Shown: positions 29,373-37,076 of the stretch, in pieces
Layout of the letters: every line of letters begins with the position of its first letter
How positions within the stretch are numbered: position 1 is the first letter of the stretch
Assembly: GCA_009911305.1 (NCBI GenBank)
Contig: QXXC01000035.1
Location: forward strand, 1 to 40,584
Direction: 5' to 3'
From: Clostridiaceae bacterium
GTDB lineage: Bacteria > Bacillota > Clostridia > Lachnospirales > Lachnospiraceae
DNA: 40,584 nt
Position numbers and translations under genes: made by a program
The notes under the pieces: generated by a model
The model's input: only the letters and a program-made list of their open reading frames with translations
Database searches by the model: none
What the model was told of the DNA's origin: nothing

Positions 29373-29629
29373 ACATCAGGCCTCCTTGTAAGGGGTATCG
29401 TGGTTTAAAAGGGGGCAAAATACCTTTTGACCCCAACATCATGTGATGCAGTTTTGGCTGTTAATCATAAAATAGTAAAAGGTTTAGAGAAGCTGTATGG
29501 GCAGAAGACGTCTCGTATTTTAGCTGCTCTAAACGGCGTTGTAAAATAGAAAAATCATCCATTTTATTATTATATCATTATTTTAAATAACAATACATTA
29601 AGAAATTCTTACAGTGGATTTGAAAATAT

Positions 29630-29809
29630 GTTATTGTTTACACCTGCCGGGCTGTGCCCGGTAACACGTTTTTTGATGCAAACAAACGGTAAAGGAATAT
29701 GGTTTGGCGCTGCTGTGTTTTGAATTAATCCAAGAGGGTTCACTGTCTGTGGTTTCTGATTGGCTGTACTCATAAAAAAGCCTGCATTGACTGGCGTGTG
29801 AATCATAAC
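29630..29809. repeat. MITE-like element, copy A
   Basis: About 180 bases with imperfect terminal inverted repeats, GTTATTGTTTACAC at the left and GTGTGAATCATAAC at the right. Its interior aligns with copy B at 31021-31191: shared blocks include CGGTAAYACG, a TGTCTG block, GGCTGTACTCA against TGCTGCACTCA, and GCATTG-TGG-GTGTGAA near the right end. Any coding potential seems incidental. A transposon-derived repeat or a structured RNA family are both possible. Confidence 0.7.
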
Positions 29810-29816
29810 AAAAAGT

Positions 29817-29846
29817 TTACCAATGTTTCACGTGAAACATTGGTAA
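29817..29846. promoter_or_regulatory. parS within a 30-bp perfect palindrome
   Basis: The exact parS TGTTTCACGTGAAACA lies at 29824-29839 and the symmetry extends seven more bases on each side (TTACCAA/TTGGTAA). It sits 360 bases before parA. Confidence 0.93.
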
Positions 29847-29911
29847 CGGTTCATGGGTAACAGTTTCATATCCATCTCGGAAAAGACAAGAAGCACCGGG
29901 AAGATACCAGA

Positions 29912-29977
29912 CGGGGAAAACTTGATAAAACAGTCTTACAAGCGACCTTGACGTCTGTTTCTATCCGGTTTTCTCCG
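29912..29977 (+). other. Nested hairpin upstream of parA
   Basis: CGGGGAAAAC pairs with GTTTTCTCCG, enclosing a second pair AAACAG/CTGTTT. No U-tract follows. It may be part of a parA leader or chance. Confidence 0.35.
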
Positions 29978-30207
29978 CCCTGTGGATTGTAACAAACATT
30001 TTTGTTTTTTTCTGTAAAACATATATGCAAAGAGGATTCAAGTGTGTTATACTAAGTAATGTTCACAGATATTCCGAAAGGCGTTCTTTGTGCAAAAGCA
30101 GGGAAGAATCAGATGGGTGAGATATTAGAATATTTGTCAGAGAGAATAATATTCTGCCCAGGCCATGTATAGTAATGAAAAGCATATGAAAAAAGAAAGG
30201 AAACATC

Positions 30208-30966
30208 ATGGGACGTACAATTGCGATTGCGAATCAAAAGGGCGGAGTTGGTAAGACGACAACTGCGATCAATCTGTCTGCCTGTCTGGCAGAGGCTGGT
30301 CAAAAGGTCTTAACTATTGACTTTGATCCGCAGGGAAATGCTACGAGCGGACTGGGCCTGGAGAAAGGGCAAATCGATGATACGGTATATGAAATGATGT
30401 TGGGCGACTGTTCGTTTGAGGAATGTCTTCAGAGAAATGTACATGATAATTTAGATGTTCTTCCTTCTGACTCAAATTTATCTGGCGCGGAGATTGAACT
30501 TTTGGACGTGGACGGAAAAGAACTGGTACTGAAAAAAAAGCTGCAACGGATACGGGGGATGTATGATTTTATTATTATAGACTGCCCGCCGTCGCTCAGT
30601 CTGCTCACGATCAATGCATTGGTCGCAGCAAATACGGTACTGGTTCCCATTCAGTGCGAATATTATGCACTGGAAGGTTTGAGCCAGGTTATGCGGACCA
30701 TCAATCTGGTAAGAAGAAAGATGAATCCGTCTCTGGAGATGGAGGGCGTTGTTTTCACGATGTATGATGCCAGGACAAATCTGTCTCTTGAAGTAGTGGA
30801 GAATGTTAAGAATAATTTGAATGAGAAAATATATAAAACGATCATCCCCAGAAATGTTCGCCTCGCTGAGGCTCCCAGCCATGGTATGCCGATCAATATC
30901 TATGACAGCAAATCAGCAGGTGCAGAGAATTATCGCCTGTTGGCTGCTGAGGTAATCAGCAGATAG
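30208..30966 (+). CDS. parA: Chromosome partitioning ATPase ParA (Soj)
   Basis: Deviant Walker-type ATPase that works with ParB and also regulates DnaA in Firmicutes. KGGVGKTT is at 11-18 with signature lysine Lys11. The Walker B IIIDCPPSLS is near 122-131. The 252 aa are the chromosomal Soj length, without the plasmid-type N-terminal HTH. AGAAAGGAAA precedes the ATG. It is separated from parB by a 307-base gap filled by a repeat, whereas the two are normally adjacent. Confidence 0.95.
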   Translation: MGRTIAIANQKGGVGKTTTAINLSACLAEAGQKVLTIDFDPQGNATSGLGLEKGQIDDTVYEMMLGDCSFEECLQRNVHDNLDVLPSDSNLSGAEIELLDVDGKELVLKKKLQRIRGMYDFIIIDCPPSLSLLTINALVAANTVLVPIQCEYYALEGLSQVMRTINLVRRKMNPSLEMEGVVFTMYDARTNLSLEVVENVKNNLNEKIYKTIIPRNVRLAEAPSHGMPINIYDSKSAGAENYRLLAAEVISR

Positions 30967-31273
30967 GCGGATCTTTAATCATGATTTCGTTTAGGCAATG
31001 GCAGAAACATGCGTTTTTTTGTTATGGTTCACAACTCTGCCTGGCTGCGTCACGGTAATACGCTTTGCCATACACACAAAGCGAAAAAATGCGGTTTCGT
31101 GCCGTTAAGCTAAAGGAGCCCGCTGTCTGGGACGTTTGCTATGCTGCACTCACAAGAAACACCTCGCATTGGATGGTGTGTGAAGCGTAACGTTTTCATT
31201 GCCTGTGCAATTTAACCTTCAATTCATAACAACACAGTAGGAAGCCATACAGAACCGGAAGATGGAGGATATG
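30967..31273. other. parA-parB spacer
   Basis: This 307-base gap is mostly copy B of the MITE-like repeat; the rest shows only the parB ribosome site. I see no separate promoter that I can defend. Confidence 0.6.
31021..31191. repeat. MITE-like element, copy B
   Basis: About 171 bases with imperfect terminal inverted repeats GTTATGGTTCACAAC and GTGTGAAGCGTAAC. Diverged from copy A but alignable along its length. It is inserted between parA and parB, genes that normally adjoin. Confidence 0.7.
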
Positions 31274-32239
31274 ATGTCAAAAAGAACTGGACTTGGTAAA
31301 GGATTGGGAGCTCTTTTCGGAGAAGAATATACGGATAATAAAACTCCGGTCGTAAAAGAGGAAGGTACACCGATCAATTCTGACGCGGAGTTAAATGGGG
31401 AGAGTGCGCAGCAGGCAAAGCAGGAAGTAAAGGTAATTGAGGTTGAAAAAGAGAAGGTTATCAATATTTCTCTGATCGAACCGAACAGCAGCCAGCCCAG
31501 AAAAATGTTTGACGAGGAGCAGTTATTGGAGTTAGCGGCTTCGATTAAATCATATGGAGTGCTTCAGCCGGTATTGGTGAAGAAAAAAGAGGATCATTAT
31601 GAATTGATTGCAGGAGAACGCCGCTGGCGGGCCGCGAAGCTGGCAGGCCTTAAGGAAATTCCTGTGATTATCCGCGAGTATACAAAGCAGCAGACAATGG
31701 AAATTGCCCTGATTGAAAACGTGCAGAGAGAGGATTTGAATCCAATCGAGGAGGCCAGAGCTTATCAAATGCTGATCCAGGAATTCGGATTAAAGCAGGA
31801 GGAGGTGGCAGTCCGTGTTTCCAAAAACAGAGCGACCGTCACAAACAGCATGCGTCTCCTGAAACTGGACGAGCGGGTTCAGCAAATGCTGATTTTAAAT
31901 CAGATCACAGGCGGACATGCAAGGACGCTGCTGGCCCTGGAGGATGGAGATCAGCAGCATCAGGTGGCTATGAAGGTGATGAATAACCGTTTGAGTGTCA
32001 GAGAAACGGAAAAATTAGTTAAATTATTAACGAAACCGCCTGTACAAAAGGAAGAAAAACCGGAAGAAAAAGATCTGAGCATCTTTTACCAGGATCTGGA
32101 AGACAAGCTAAAAAATGTCATGGGAACTAAGGTAGTTATCAATAAAAAAGATAAAAATAAGGGAAGAATTGAAATAGAGTATTATTCGTCTGCCGAGCTG
32201 GAGCGAATCGTAGATCTGATCCAGTCGATAGGGCAATAA
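31274..32239 (+). CDS. parB: Chromosome partitioning protein ParB (Spo0J)
   Basis: CTP-dependent clamp that loads at parS and organises the origin region. The N-terminal segment MSKRTGLGKGLGALFG is typical, GERRWRA (114-120) is the CTP/arginine motif, and the HTH region is about 160-195. The last 50 residues form the dimerisation part. I use ATG 31274, five bases after GGAGG, giving 321 aa; ATGs at 31262 and 31271 are in frame but badly spaced. Its target sites are at 27918 and 29824. Confidence 0.95.
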   Translation: MSKRTGLGKGLGALFGEEYTDNKTPVVKEEGTPINSDAELNGESAQQAKQEVKVIEVEKEKVINISLIEPNSSQPRKMFDEEQLLELAASIKSYGVLQPVLVKKKEDHYELIAGERRWRAAKLAGLKEIPVIIREYTKQQTMEIALIENVQREDLNPIEEARAYQMLIQEFGLKQEEVAVRVSKNRATVTNSMRLLKLDERVQQMLILNQITGGHARTLLALEDGDQQHQVAMKVMNNRLSVRETEKLVKLLTKPPVQKEEKPEEKDLSIFYQDLEDKLKNVMGTKVVINKKDKNKGRIEIEYYSSAELERIVDLIQSIGQ

Positions 32240-32321
32240 CAGATTAAGAACGATGTAGAAGGAGCTGTGAGAATGGCTGCGATGAAATTTGTAATTAGAA
32301 AACTGGAAATGGGGACAAAAG

Positions 32322-32828
32322 ATGGGAAATAGCAGTATTTTAGATATGCTGGGATTTGATCCCGCTTATATAATAGCCGGCTTGGCATGTTTGACACTCA
32401 TATCATTTATAACGACCATTATTTGCTTTTTACAATATAAAAGGCTGTACCGGAGATATGACCTTTTTATGAGAGGGAAGGACGCTGAGACGCTGGAGGA
32501 TACGATTCTGGATTTGATGGATGAGGCTGTGTATCTGCGCGACGAGGATAATGAAAGTAAAGATATGATTCACGCGATGGAGAAGCAGGTTAAGGCCGGG
32601 TACCAGAAAACGGGAATTGTCAGATATAATGCTTTTAAGGGTATGGGAGGCAATTTGAGCTTTGTTATTGCGCTTTTGGATGATCATAACTCCGGGCTGA
32701 TTTTAAATTCCGTTCACAGCCGGGAGGGGTGTTATTTATATATGAAGGATGTCGTTGAGGGAAAGACGGAGATTTTACTGGGAAATGAAGAAAAGGAGGC
32801 CCTGGAGAAAGCGCTGGGATATCATTAA
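32322..32828 (+). CDS. DUF4446 family membrane protein
   Basis: Small protein of unknown function found behind parB in many Clostridia. A single membrane helix lies at about 14-38, followed by a basic Tyr/Arg stretch (KRLYRRYDLFMRG) and a cytoplasmic domain with the family's GIVRYNAFKGMGGNLSFVIALLD. The 168 aa are typical. Location suggests a link to chromosome partition or envelope, but no function is shown. Confidence 0.85.
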   Translation: MGNSSILDMLGFDPAYIIAGLACLTLISFITTIICFLQYKRLYRRYDLFMRGKDAETLEDTILDLMDEAVYLRDEDNESKDMIHAMEKQVKAGYQKTGIVRYNAFKGMGGNLSFVIALLDDHNSGLILNSVHSREGCYLYMKDVVEGKTEILLGNEEKEALEKALGYH

Positions 32829-32890
32829 ACAGAACAGGGGCGCTTTGATAGAATCCTGTTTGTCTGTATGCAGACCGATGTAAATGGAGA

Positions 32891-32919
32891 TAACAAAATT
32901 TTCGGGGAACGTATATAAT
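32891..32919 (+). promoter_or_regulatory. Possible promoter of the DUF3881 gene
   Basis: TATAAT at 32914-32919 with a poor -35 match TAACAA (32891-32896) at 17 bases. Confidence 0.4.
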
Positions 32920-32960
32920 ACAGAAGAAACGGAAATTTTTGATAGAGGGTGAAAAAGAGA

Positions 32961-33851
32961 ATGCATAAATTTTTGCGTGCTGCAGGGTTCAGCATGTATC
33001 AGAAAAAAAGAGATATCAATATATTGCTCCGCTGCCTTGCAAAGGAGGCGCGCTGCTCCAAGTGTTTCCAGATTGACAGGGAGACGAGTATTTATGAGTT
33101 AAAAACTGAAATTGCGGATGGAATCGGTATCGCGATGTATGGAGAGCTGGACGACAGGGATGAGCTGGAGATAGAATACTATTATCCGTATTTAACCAAT
33201 AAAGAAGTGACATCAAAGGCTGACTGTTCGATTCAGCGCCATACGGAAAAGGAAACCTACGCGGGCCTTCTGGATGAATATAAGGTGGGTATTTCCCTTA
33301 TTTTTTATCTGCTGAACCCGATCGAGTATCGGGAAAGACTGATGAAGGGAGACAGCAGGGCTAAGGTGGAGTCTGCCAGTCTGTCGGCTTTTTCGGTATA
33401 TGGAAAGGTGCTTTTGCCCGTCAATAAGACTGCAAGGCAGATCGAAAAGGCAAAGGTGGCGTCGCGGAACAGAGATAATCTGTTGGAGGCCGCCAAAAAT
33501 GGGGATGAGGATGCCATGGAGTCTCTGACGATTGAAGATATTGACCTCTATTCGCAGGCTTCGCGCAGGGTCGTGAAGGAGGATATTTATTCGATTGTGG
33601 ATACTTGTTTTATGCCCAGTGGGATTGAGTGCGATCAGTATTCTATATTGGGAGAGATTATGGAGGTTGAGCTGAAGAAAAACAGAATTACCGGAGAAGA
33701 GATTTATGATATGAAGCTGGAATGCAATGATCTGTATTTTCGGATTGGGATTAATAAAATGGATCTTCTGGGAGAACCGATTCCGGGGAGGCGGTTTAAA
33801 GGGAAAATATGGATGATGGGAACTGCAAACTTCAGAGAACGGAGAATTTGA
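32961..33851 (+). CDS. DUF3881 family protein
   Basis: Conserved Lachnospiraceae protein without known function. The family start MHKFLRAAGFS is seen at ATG 32961, giving 296 aa; a GTG four codons earlier is less likely. The protein is soluble, charged and without signal or membrane segments. It often lies near parB in related genomes. It is the last core gene before the integrative element. Confidence 0.82.
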   Translation: MHKFLRAAGFSMYQKKRDINILLRCLAKEARCSKCFQIDRETSIYELKTEIADGIGIAMYGELDDRDELEIEYYYPYLTNKEVTSKADCSIQRHTEKETYAGLLDEYKVGISLIFYLLNPIEYRERLMKGDSRAKVESASLSAFSVYGKVLLPVNKTARQIEKAKVASRNRDNLLEAAKNGDEDAMESLTIEDIDLYSQASRRVVKEDIYSIVDTCFMPSGIECDQYSILGEIMEVELKKNRITGEEIYDMKLECNDLYFRIGINKMDLLGEPIPGRRFKGKIWMMGTANFRERRI

Positions 33852-33954
33852 AGATTCGTGGGTTGTTGAGGATGTGGTGGATTTGTGGGGGGCATTTTTG
33901 TAGTGATTGGCAGCGATTTTTGTAGCGATTTTGTGGCGATTTTTTAAATTTTGC

Positions 33955-33983
33955 TTGCTTTATTTTGGAAAATAGATTATAAT
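33955..33983 (+). promoter_or_regulatory. Promoter upstream of tRNA-Arg
   Basis: TTGCTT (33955-33960), 17 bases, TATAAT (33978-33983), about 130 bases ahead of the tRNA. Just upstream (33911-33945) GCGATTTT occurs three times in tandem. Confidence 0.65.
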
Positions 33984-34122
33984 AGTTTCGATATCGGTTT
34001 AGTTGAGTTTGTGAAATGAAAGAGTTTTAAATAACTTGGAGGGAGTATATCTGCCTTTTAATATCTGGGTATGAGAGTTTTGGAAGGTGAAACTGCTCTT
34101 TTTATAAACTTATATCGTTTGA

Positions 34123-34196
34123 GTCCTCGTAGCTCAGCTGGATAGAGCACACGCCTCCTAAGCGTGGGGTCGGAAGTTCAAATCTTCTCGGGGACG
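34123..34196 (+). tRNA. tRNA-Arg (anticodon CCU)
   Basis: A 74-base tRNA. GTCCTCG pairs with CGGGGAC (one U-G), the D-arm is AGCTCAGCTGGATAGAGC, the anticodon CCT sits in CGCCTCCTAAGCG, and the T-arm is GGAAGTTCAAATCTTCT. The discriminator is G and CCA is not encoded. It reads AGG. Its 3' end is the likely attachment site of the adjacent integrative element. Confidence 0.95.
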
Positions 34197-34200
34197 CTGG

Positions 34201-34234
34201 AATGCCGTAACTTCAAGGGTTGCGGCATTTTTGT
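34201..34234 (+). terminator. Terminator after tRNA-Arg
   Basis: AATGCCGTAAC pairs with GTTGCGGCATT (11 pairs, one wobble), loop of seven, followed by TTTTTGTT. Confidence 0.88.
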
Positions 34235-34366
34235 TCCTTCAGGGATTCCAACATAACCTCCTTTCATGGCTGTATTTTCGACCTGCCGCCTGTGGGGGAA
34301 GTCTTAAAAGGAATCGAATCCCCTGGCGGGAAAAACAAGGTCTGCTAATCATTCTGCTAATCCTCG

Positions 34367-34393
34367 CTTATTGAACATTTTTTGTTCAATAAG
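34367..34393. terminator. Hairpin after the integrase gene
   Basis: CTTATTGAAC and GTTCAATAAG form a perfect ten-pair stem around a T-rich loop. It lies about 50 bases beyond the integrase stop. There is no strong U-tract in the integrase direction. Confidence 0.5.
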
Positions 34394-34441
34394 ATGTCCC
34401 GTTATGTACTCCCGTTGCATCCCATGTTATCCTGTGCCGTC

Positions 34442-35872
34442 TCATGCACCGAGCATCTTTTTTGCAAGCTGCGTCATGATCTGGTCGCCATATTGCTCGA
34501 TGAATTTCTGGGTGAAAGCGTCCATCGCCTGCGGGGAAGATTCCAGATGTTTCATCATAACGTCCGGGTTGGGCACGGAACCGCTTTCCTCTCCCTGGAA
34601 GCTGCGCTCCACGGGGCGCATATCGGGGTTGGAGTAAAAAGCTGTCTCGAATTTCTGTGCGTTGATCTTGCGGTCTTCGTCCAGGATATGCGCATAGATT
34701 TCCGTGATCATGTCAATCTGTGCATGACCGGTATCTCCCTGGGTAGCTTTGAGATCCCCTTTGTTCAGTTTCAGCTTGTAGGTCGTGCTGGAGTGACGCA
34801 GGGAATGGAATACTACATTGGGCAGGCCGACAGACTTTTTAAGGCGTTCAAACTGGTTGCCAATGATGCGGTCCTCGCAGGGCCTTCCCGTTTCCTGAGC
34901 CAGTACCAGATTGTAGTCTGTATAGTCCGGCCCCATGAACTCCTTCAGCCTGTCCTGCTTTTCCTTCCAGTCGCGCAGGATAAGGGCAAGGGTTTTGGGA
35001 AGCCACACCTTACGGATGCTGCTTTCTGTCTTCGGCTTTTTCAGGACAAGCCTGGTGGATGATTTGCCGCCCATCAGCCTGGGGAATACAAAAAGGATAT
35101 CCTTTTCCCCAAGTGCGTCAATCGCCCTCTGGTCAACACGGGTAAGTTCCTTTTCAATCCATACATATGCGTTATCGTTTGCAATGTCTTCATCTGCGAT
35201 GTGGAGGCAGTCCCAGGTCAGACCGGTAATCTCCCCCATTCGCATGGAGCAGGCAAAGGCCAGATTGATCGCAATGTAGAGTTTCCCGTCCTGGCAGCTG
35301 TCAAGAGCTTGACGGATGATATCCGCTGTCCAGATGGCCCGGACTTTCTTTTCCCGCTTTGGCAGGTCGGCATCCTCAAACGGGTTTTTGCCGATCATAT
35401 CCCACCGGACCGCCTGATGGAAAGCGCATCGGAGGAGCTTTATGATCTTTTCGATGGTGCATGGCGTCACATACTCTGTTTTTGCATGTCGGTACGGAGT
35501 GTTCACAGGGGCTGTTTTCTGTAGCTGCTGGATATATTTATCCACAGTCCTTTTGTTGATGTCCTGGACAACAAGGTTTCCGATCAGCGGATTGATGTAG
35601 TTGTTGATCAGCGCCGTATTGCTGGCATAGATCGAAAGACCCCATCGCTTTTCTCCATAAAGTTCCACAAACTCATTTAAGAAGCTTTCCACTGTTGTTG
35701 TATTGGGTGGGATAAAAGTCCCGTTATCAAGTTCGGCTTCCACGGCAGATTTTCTTTTCCGAGCCTCCGCCTTGGTGTTGAATGTTTCCCATTTCTGTCT
35801 TTTCTGTCCTTCCTGGTCTGTATAGGTATAGACGACAGCATGTTTTTTTCCTCTTTTTTGAATTGATGCCAT
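34442..35872 (-). CDS. Tyrosine recombinase, phage/ICE-type integrase
   Basis: Site-specific recombinase that inserts and excises the element. The N-terminal arm-binding domain is residues 1-60, the SAM-like core-binding domain about 60-165, and the catalytic domain 175-400. The active-site set is complete: Arg211 (SMRMGEITGL), a lysine near 279-281, His356 and Arg359 (FHSLRH), His383 (TGH) and Tyr393 (EIYAH). The 476-aa length fits Tn916/phage-like integrases of Firmicutes. AAAGGAG precedes the ATG. The gene faces the tRNA end-on and lies 20 bases behind the excisionase gene. Confidence 0.94.
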   Translation of the reverse strand: MASIQKRGKKHAVVYTYTDQEGQKRQKWETFNTKAEARKRKSAVEAELDNGTFIPPNTTTVESFLNEFVELYGEKRWGLSIYASNTALINNYINPLIGNLVVQDINKRTVDKYIQQLQKTAPVNTPYRHAKTEYVTPCTIEKIIKLLRCAFHQAVRWDMIGKNPFEDADLPKREKKVRAIWTADIIRQALDSCQDGKLYIAINLAFACSMRMGEITGLTWDCLHIADEDIANDNAYVWIEKELTRVDQRAIDALGEKDILFVFPRLMGGKSSTRLVLKKPKTESSIRKVWLPKTLALILRDWKEKQDRLKEFMGPDYTDYNLVLAQETGRPCEDRIIGNQFERLKKSVGLPNVVFHSLRHSSTTYKLKLNKGDLKATQGDTGHAQIDMITEIYAHILDEDRKINAQKFETAFYSNPDMRPVERSFQGEESGSVPNPDVMMKHLESSPQAMDAFTQKFIEQYGDQIMTQLAKKMLGA

Positions 35873-35892
35873 ATATGCAGGCTCCTTTCCTT

Positions 35893-36102
35893 TTACGTTT
35901 CACGGCTCCCGTCAAGCCACTCATCAAAGGATCTTCTGGAGATACGCAGTTTCTTTCCGATGCGTACCGTTTTGAAAGCTTCCGCAGCGCAGAGATTGTA
36001 TACGGAGCGTTTGCTGACGCCAAGTATCTCTGCCGCTTCTGCAACAGAATAACTCCTTTTTTCCGGATCGGCTTTCGGGATATTGTCTGTATGTTCAGCC
36101 AC
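35893..36102 (-). CDS. Excisionase-type helix-turn-helix protein
   Basis: MerR-like excisionase family DNA-binding protein of 69 aa, likely the directionality factor or a regulator of the integrase. The HTH is SYSVAEAAEILGVSKRSVYN (17-36), followed by the wing with VRIGKKLRISRRSFDEWLDG. It starts with GTG at 36102 and a perfect AAGGAGGT upstream. It is co-directional with and 20 bases ahead of the integrase gene. Confidence 0.9.
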   Translation of the reverse strand: MAEHTDNIPKADPEKRSYSVAEAAEILGVSKRSVYNLCAAEAFKTVRIGKKLRISRRSFDEWLDGSRET

Positions 36103-36485
36103 AGTGACCTCCTTTCTGCGTGGCTGGAAAGAGCCTACGGTTCCTTACCTATATATCTTACGAAATCAAGGCCAGCCACTTCAACAAAAAAATAAAAACA
36201 AGACGTTCTAATTCTAAAAAATATGTTTGGTTCCGCATGGTGCCCTGGGCCGCTTCCTGCGCCGGGGTTTCCGCCGCGTATTTTCAGGCCGTGCTGTGCA
36301 ACGATCAAGCAGGGGCTGGCTTTTTACGGCAGACCTGTCCCATGCACCTGTATGACTCCCAGTACCATGCTATGAAATTGTCAATGTACGTTCCTATGGC
36401 ATCTCTTCTTTAATGACCTATACAATAATAAAACAGGCTGGAAATCTGATAATTCTGCAAGGTTTGTAAATTTTTATTTTTTTGA
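36103..36485. other. Gene-free region after the excisionase
   Basis: About 380 bases with mixed composition: a GC-rich stretch near 36230-36360 and AT-rich ends. No frame has a credible ribosome site, and I recognise no RNA or repeat here. It should contain the promoter of the excisionase-integrase pair, but I could not define one. Confidence 0.5.
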
Positions 36486-36487
36486 AT

Positions 36488-36499
36488 ACTATATATTGT
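36488..36499. promoter_or_regulatory. Upstream box of RNA unit 1
   Basis: ACTATATATTGT, nine bases before the -35 box. Unit 2 has ACTATATATAGT, a perfect palindrome, at the same distance. Confidence 0.5.
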
Positions 36500-36508
36500 T
36501 TTAGAATA

Positions 36509-36537
36509 TTGACTGCTTCTATATATTGTATTACACT
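36509..36537 (+). promoter_or_regulatory. Promoter of RNA unit 1
   Basis: TTGACT (36509-36514), 17 bases, TACACT (36532-36537). Unit 2 has the same arrangement at 39257-39285. Confidence 0.75.
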
Positions 36538-36543
36538 TCACTT

Positions 36544-36695
36544 GTAATTGATTTTTGTGCGAATCCTTTTAGGGAGATACAGTCGGAAACGCCTGTATGC
36601 GACATCGGTTCCGCATTGCACACGCTGTTAAGTTTGTATGACCGTGCCAGCAGTATCACTACGCCCTGTGGTGATATACCGCTGGTTTTTGTTTT
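36544..36695 (+). ncRNA. Structured RNA of unknown family, copy 1
   Basis: About 150 nt from the predicted start to a U-tract. Apparent fold: outer stem TGTGC/GCACA enclosing a small CC/GG hairpin, a hairpin ATACAG/CTGTAT and a stem TGCG/CGCA. A single-stranded segment follows, and then a terminator hairpin CCAGC-GTATCAC/GTGATAT-GCTGG with TTTTTGTTTT. Bases 36609-36639 are identical (31 nt) to 39357-39387 in copy 2, and 36541-36561 to 39289-39309. Differences elsewhere preserve pairing (CCAGC/GCTGG here, CCAGT/ACTGG in copy 2). No open frame or ribosome site is present. I do not recognise the family. Confidence 0.75.
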
Positions 36696-36720
36696 AGAAA
36701 ATTTAATCATCTCTTTTTAG

Positions 36721-36790
36721 AGCAGGAATGACACTGGTTCATAGGAATTTATGGACAACAGGAATATCAGAGAGTCATTCCTGCTTTTTT
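36721..36790 (+). ncRNA. Second structured module of RNA unit 1
   Basis: AGCAGGAATGAC (36721-36732) pairs perfectly with GTCATTCCTGCT (36774-36785), then TTTTTT. Inside, CATA/TATG forms a small hairpin. Copy 2 has the same outer stem with a compensatory change and a stronger inner CATGG/CCATG hairpin. It could be an extra terminator, a 3' domain of the upstream RNA, or a processed RNA. An in-frame ATG at 36751 lies inside it and is unlikely to be a start codon. Confidence 0.6.
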
Positions 36791-36861
36791 GCTGCCTGAA
36801 AACCGGAAGGTTTATAGGGATAGGACAACATGAACAAGGAAGAAAGGAAGGTGAAGAACGG

Positions 36862-37065
36862 TTGCAGAAAGCAAGGTGGCTGGATCAGGATTGTAACAAA
36901 TGTGGCAGGCAGTTAAACAGCTGGGATGCCCGGTTATCGAAAACCCTGGCATACAAATACCCGTGCTGCGAATCCTGTATCGCCAGGGAATATGATATGT
37001 CAGCGGAGAGGCTGCGGAACCGTATGGAAGACTATTTTGGGATGCGCCCATGCCAGGGGCTGTAA
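36862..37065 (+). CDS. Small zinc-ribbon protein, unknown function
   Basis: I take TTG 36862 as the start because AAGGAAGGTG precedes it; the open frame reaches back to 36751 but would begin within an RNA hairpin. The 67-aa product has CNKC (11-14) and CESC (36-39), a likely zinc ribbon, and ends EDYFGMRPCQGL. It resembles small proteins I have seen in Clostridial mobile elements, but I know no function. It lies 11 bases before the next gene and is probably co-translated with it. Confidence 0.65.
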   Translation: MQKARWLDQDCNKCGRQLNSWDARLSKTLAYKYPCCESCIAREYDMSAERLRNRMEDYFGMRPCQGL

Positions 37066-37076
37066 GGAGGAATGGA

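Larger units (their letters stand above)
29373..30207. other. Gene-free region upstream of parA
   Basis: An 835-base region. It holds an inverted repeat GTTTAGAGAAGCT/AGCTGCTCTAAAC (29482-29534), a MITE-like element (29630-29809), a parS palindrome (29817-29846) and a nested hairpin (29912-29977). A likely -10 box TATACT lies near 30049 ahead of parA. I see no convincing protein gene. Confidence 0.6.

Noticed and set aside
29609..29806. 65-codon minus-strand frame in MITE-like copy A
   Set aside because: The matching frame in copy B is broken by stops, so it is probably a by-product of the repeat.
34300..34325. tRNA-like phrase GAATCGAATCCCC near the integrase
   Set aside because: Resembles a T-loop, but no acceptor or anticodon arm can be formed around it.
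34382..35062. 226-codon plus-strand frame opposite the integrase
   Set aside because: Overlaps the catalytic domain of a complete integrase and lacks a ribosome site.
36103..36420. Possible degraded gene between excisionase and RNA unit 1
   Set aside because: Frames are interrupted by stops and no family is recognisable, so I list the region as without a gene.
36751..36861. N-terminal extension of the zinc-ribbon protein from ATG 36751
   Set aside because: The ATG lies inside the hairpin of the RNA module, without a ribosome site; TTG 36862 has a good one.
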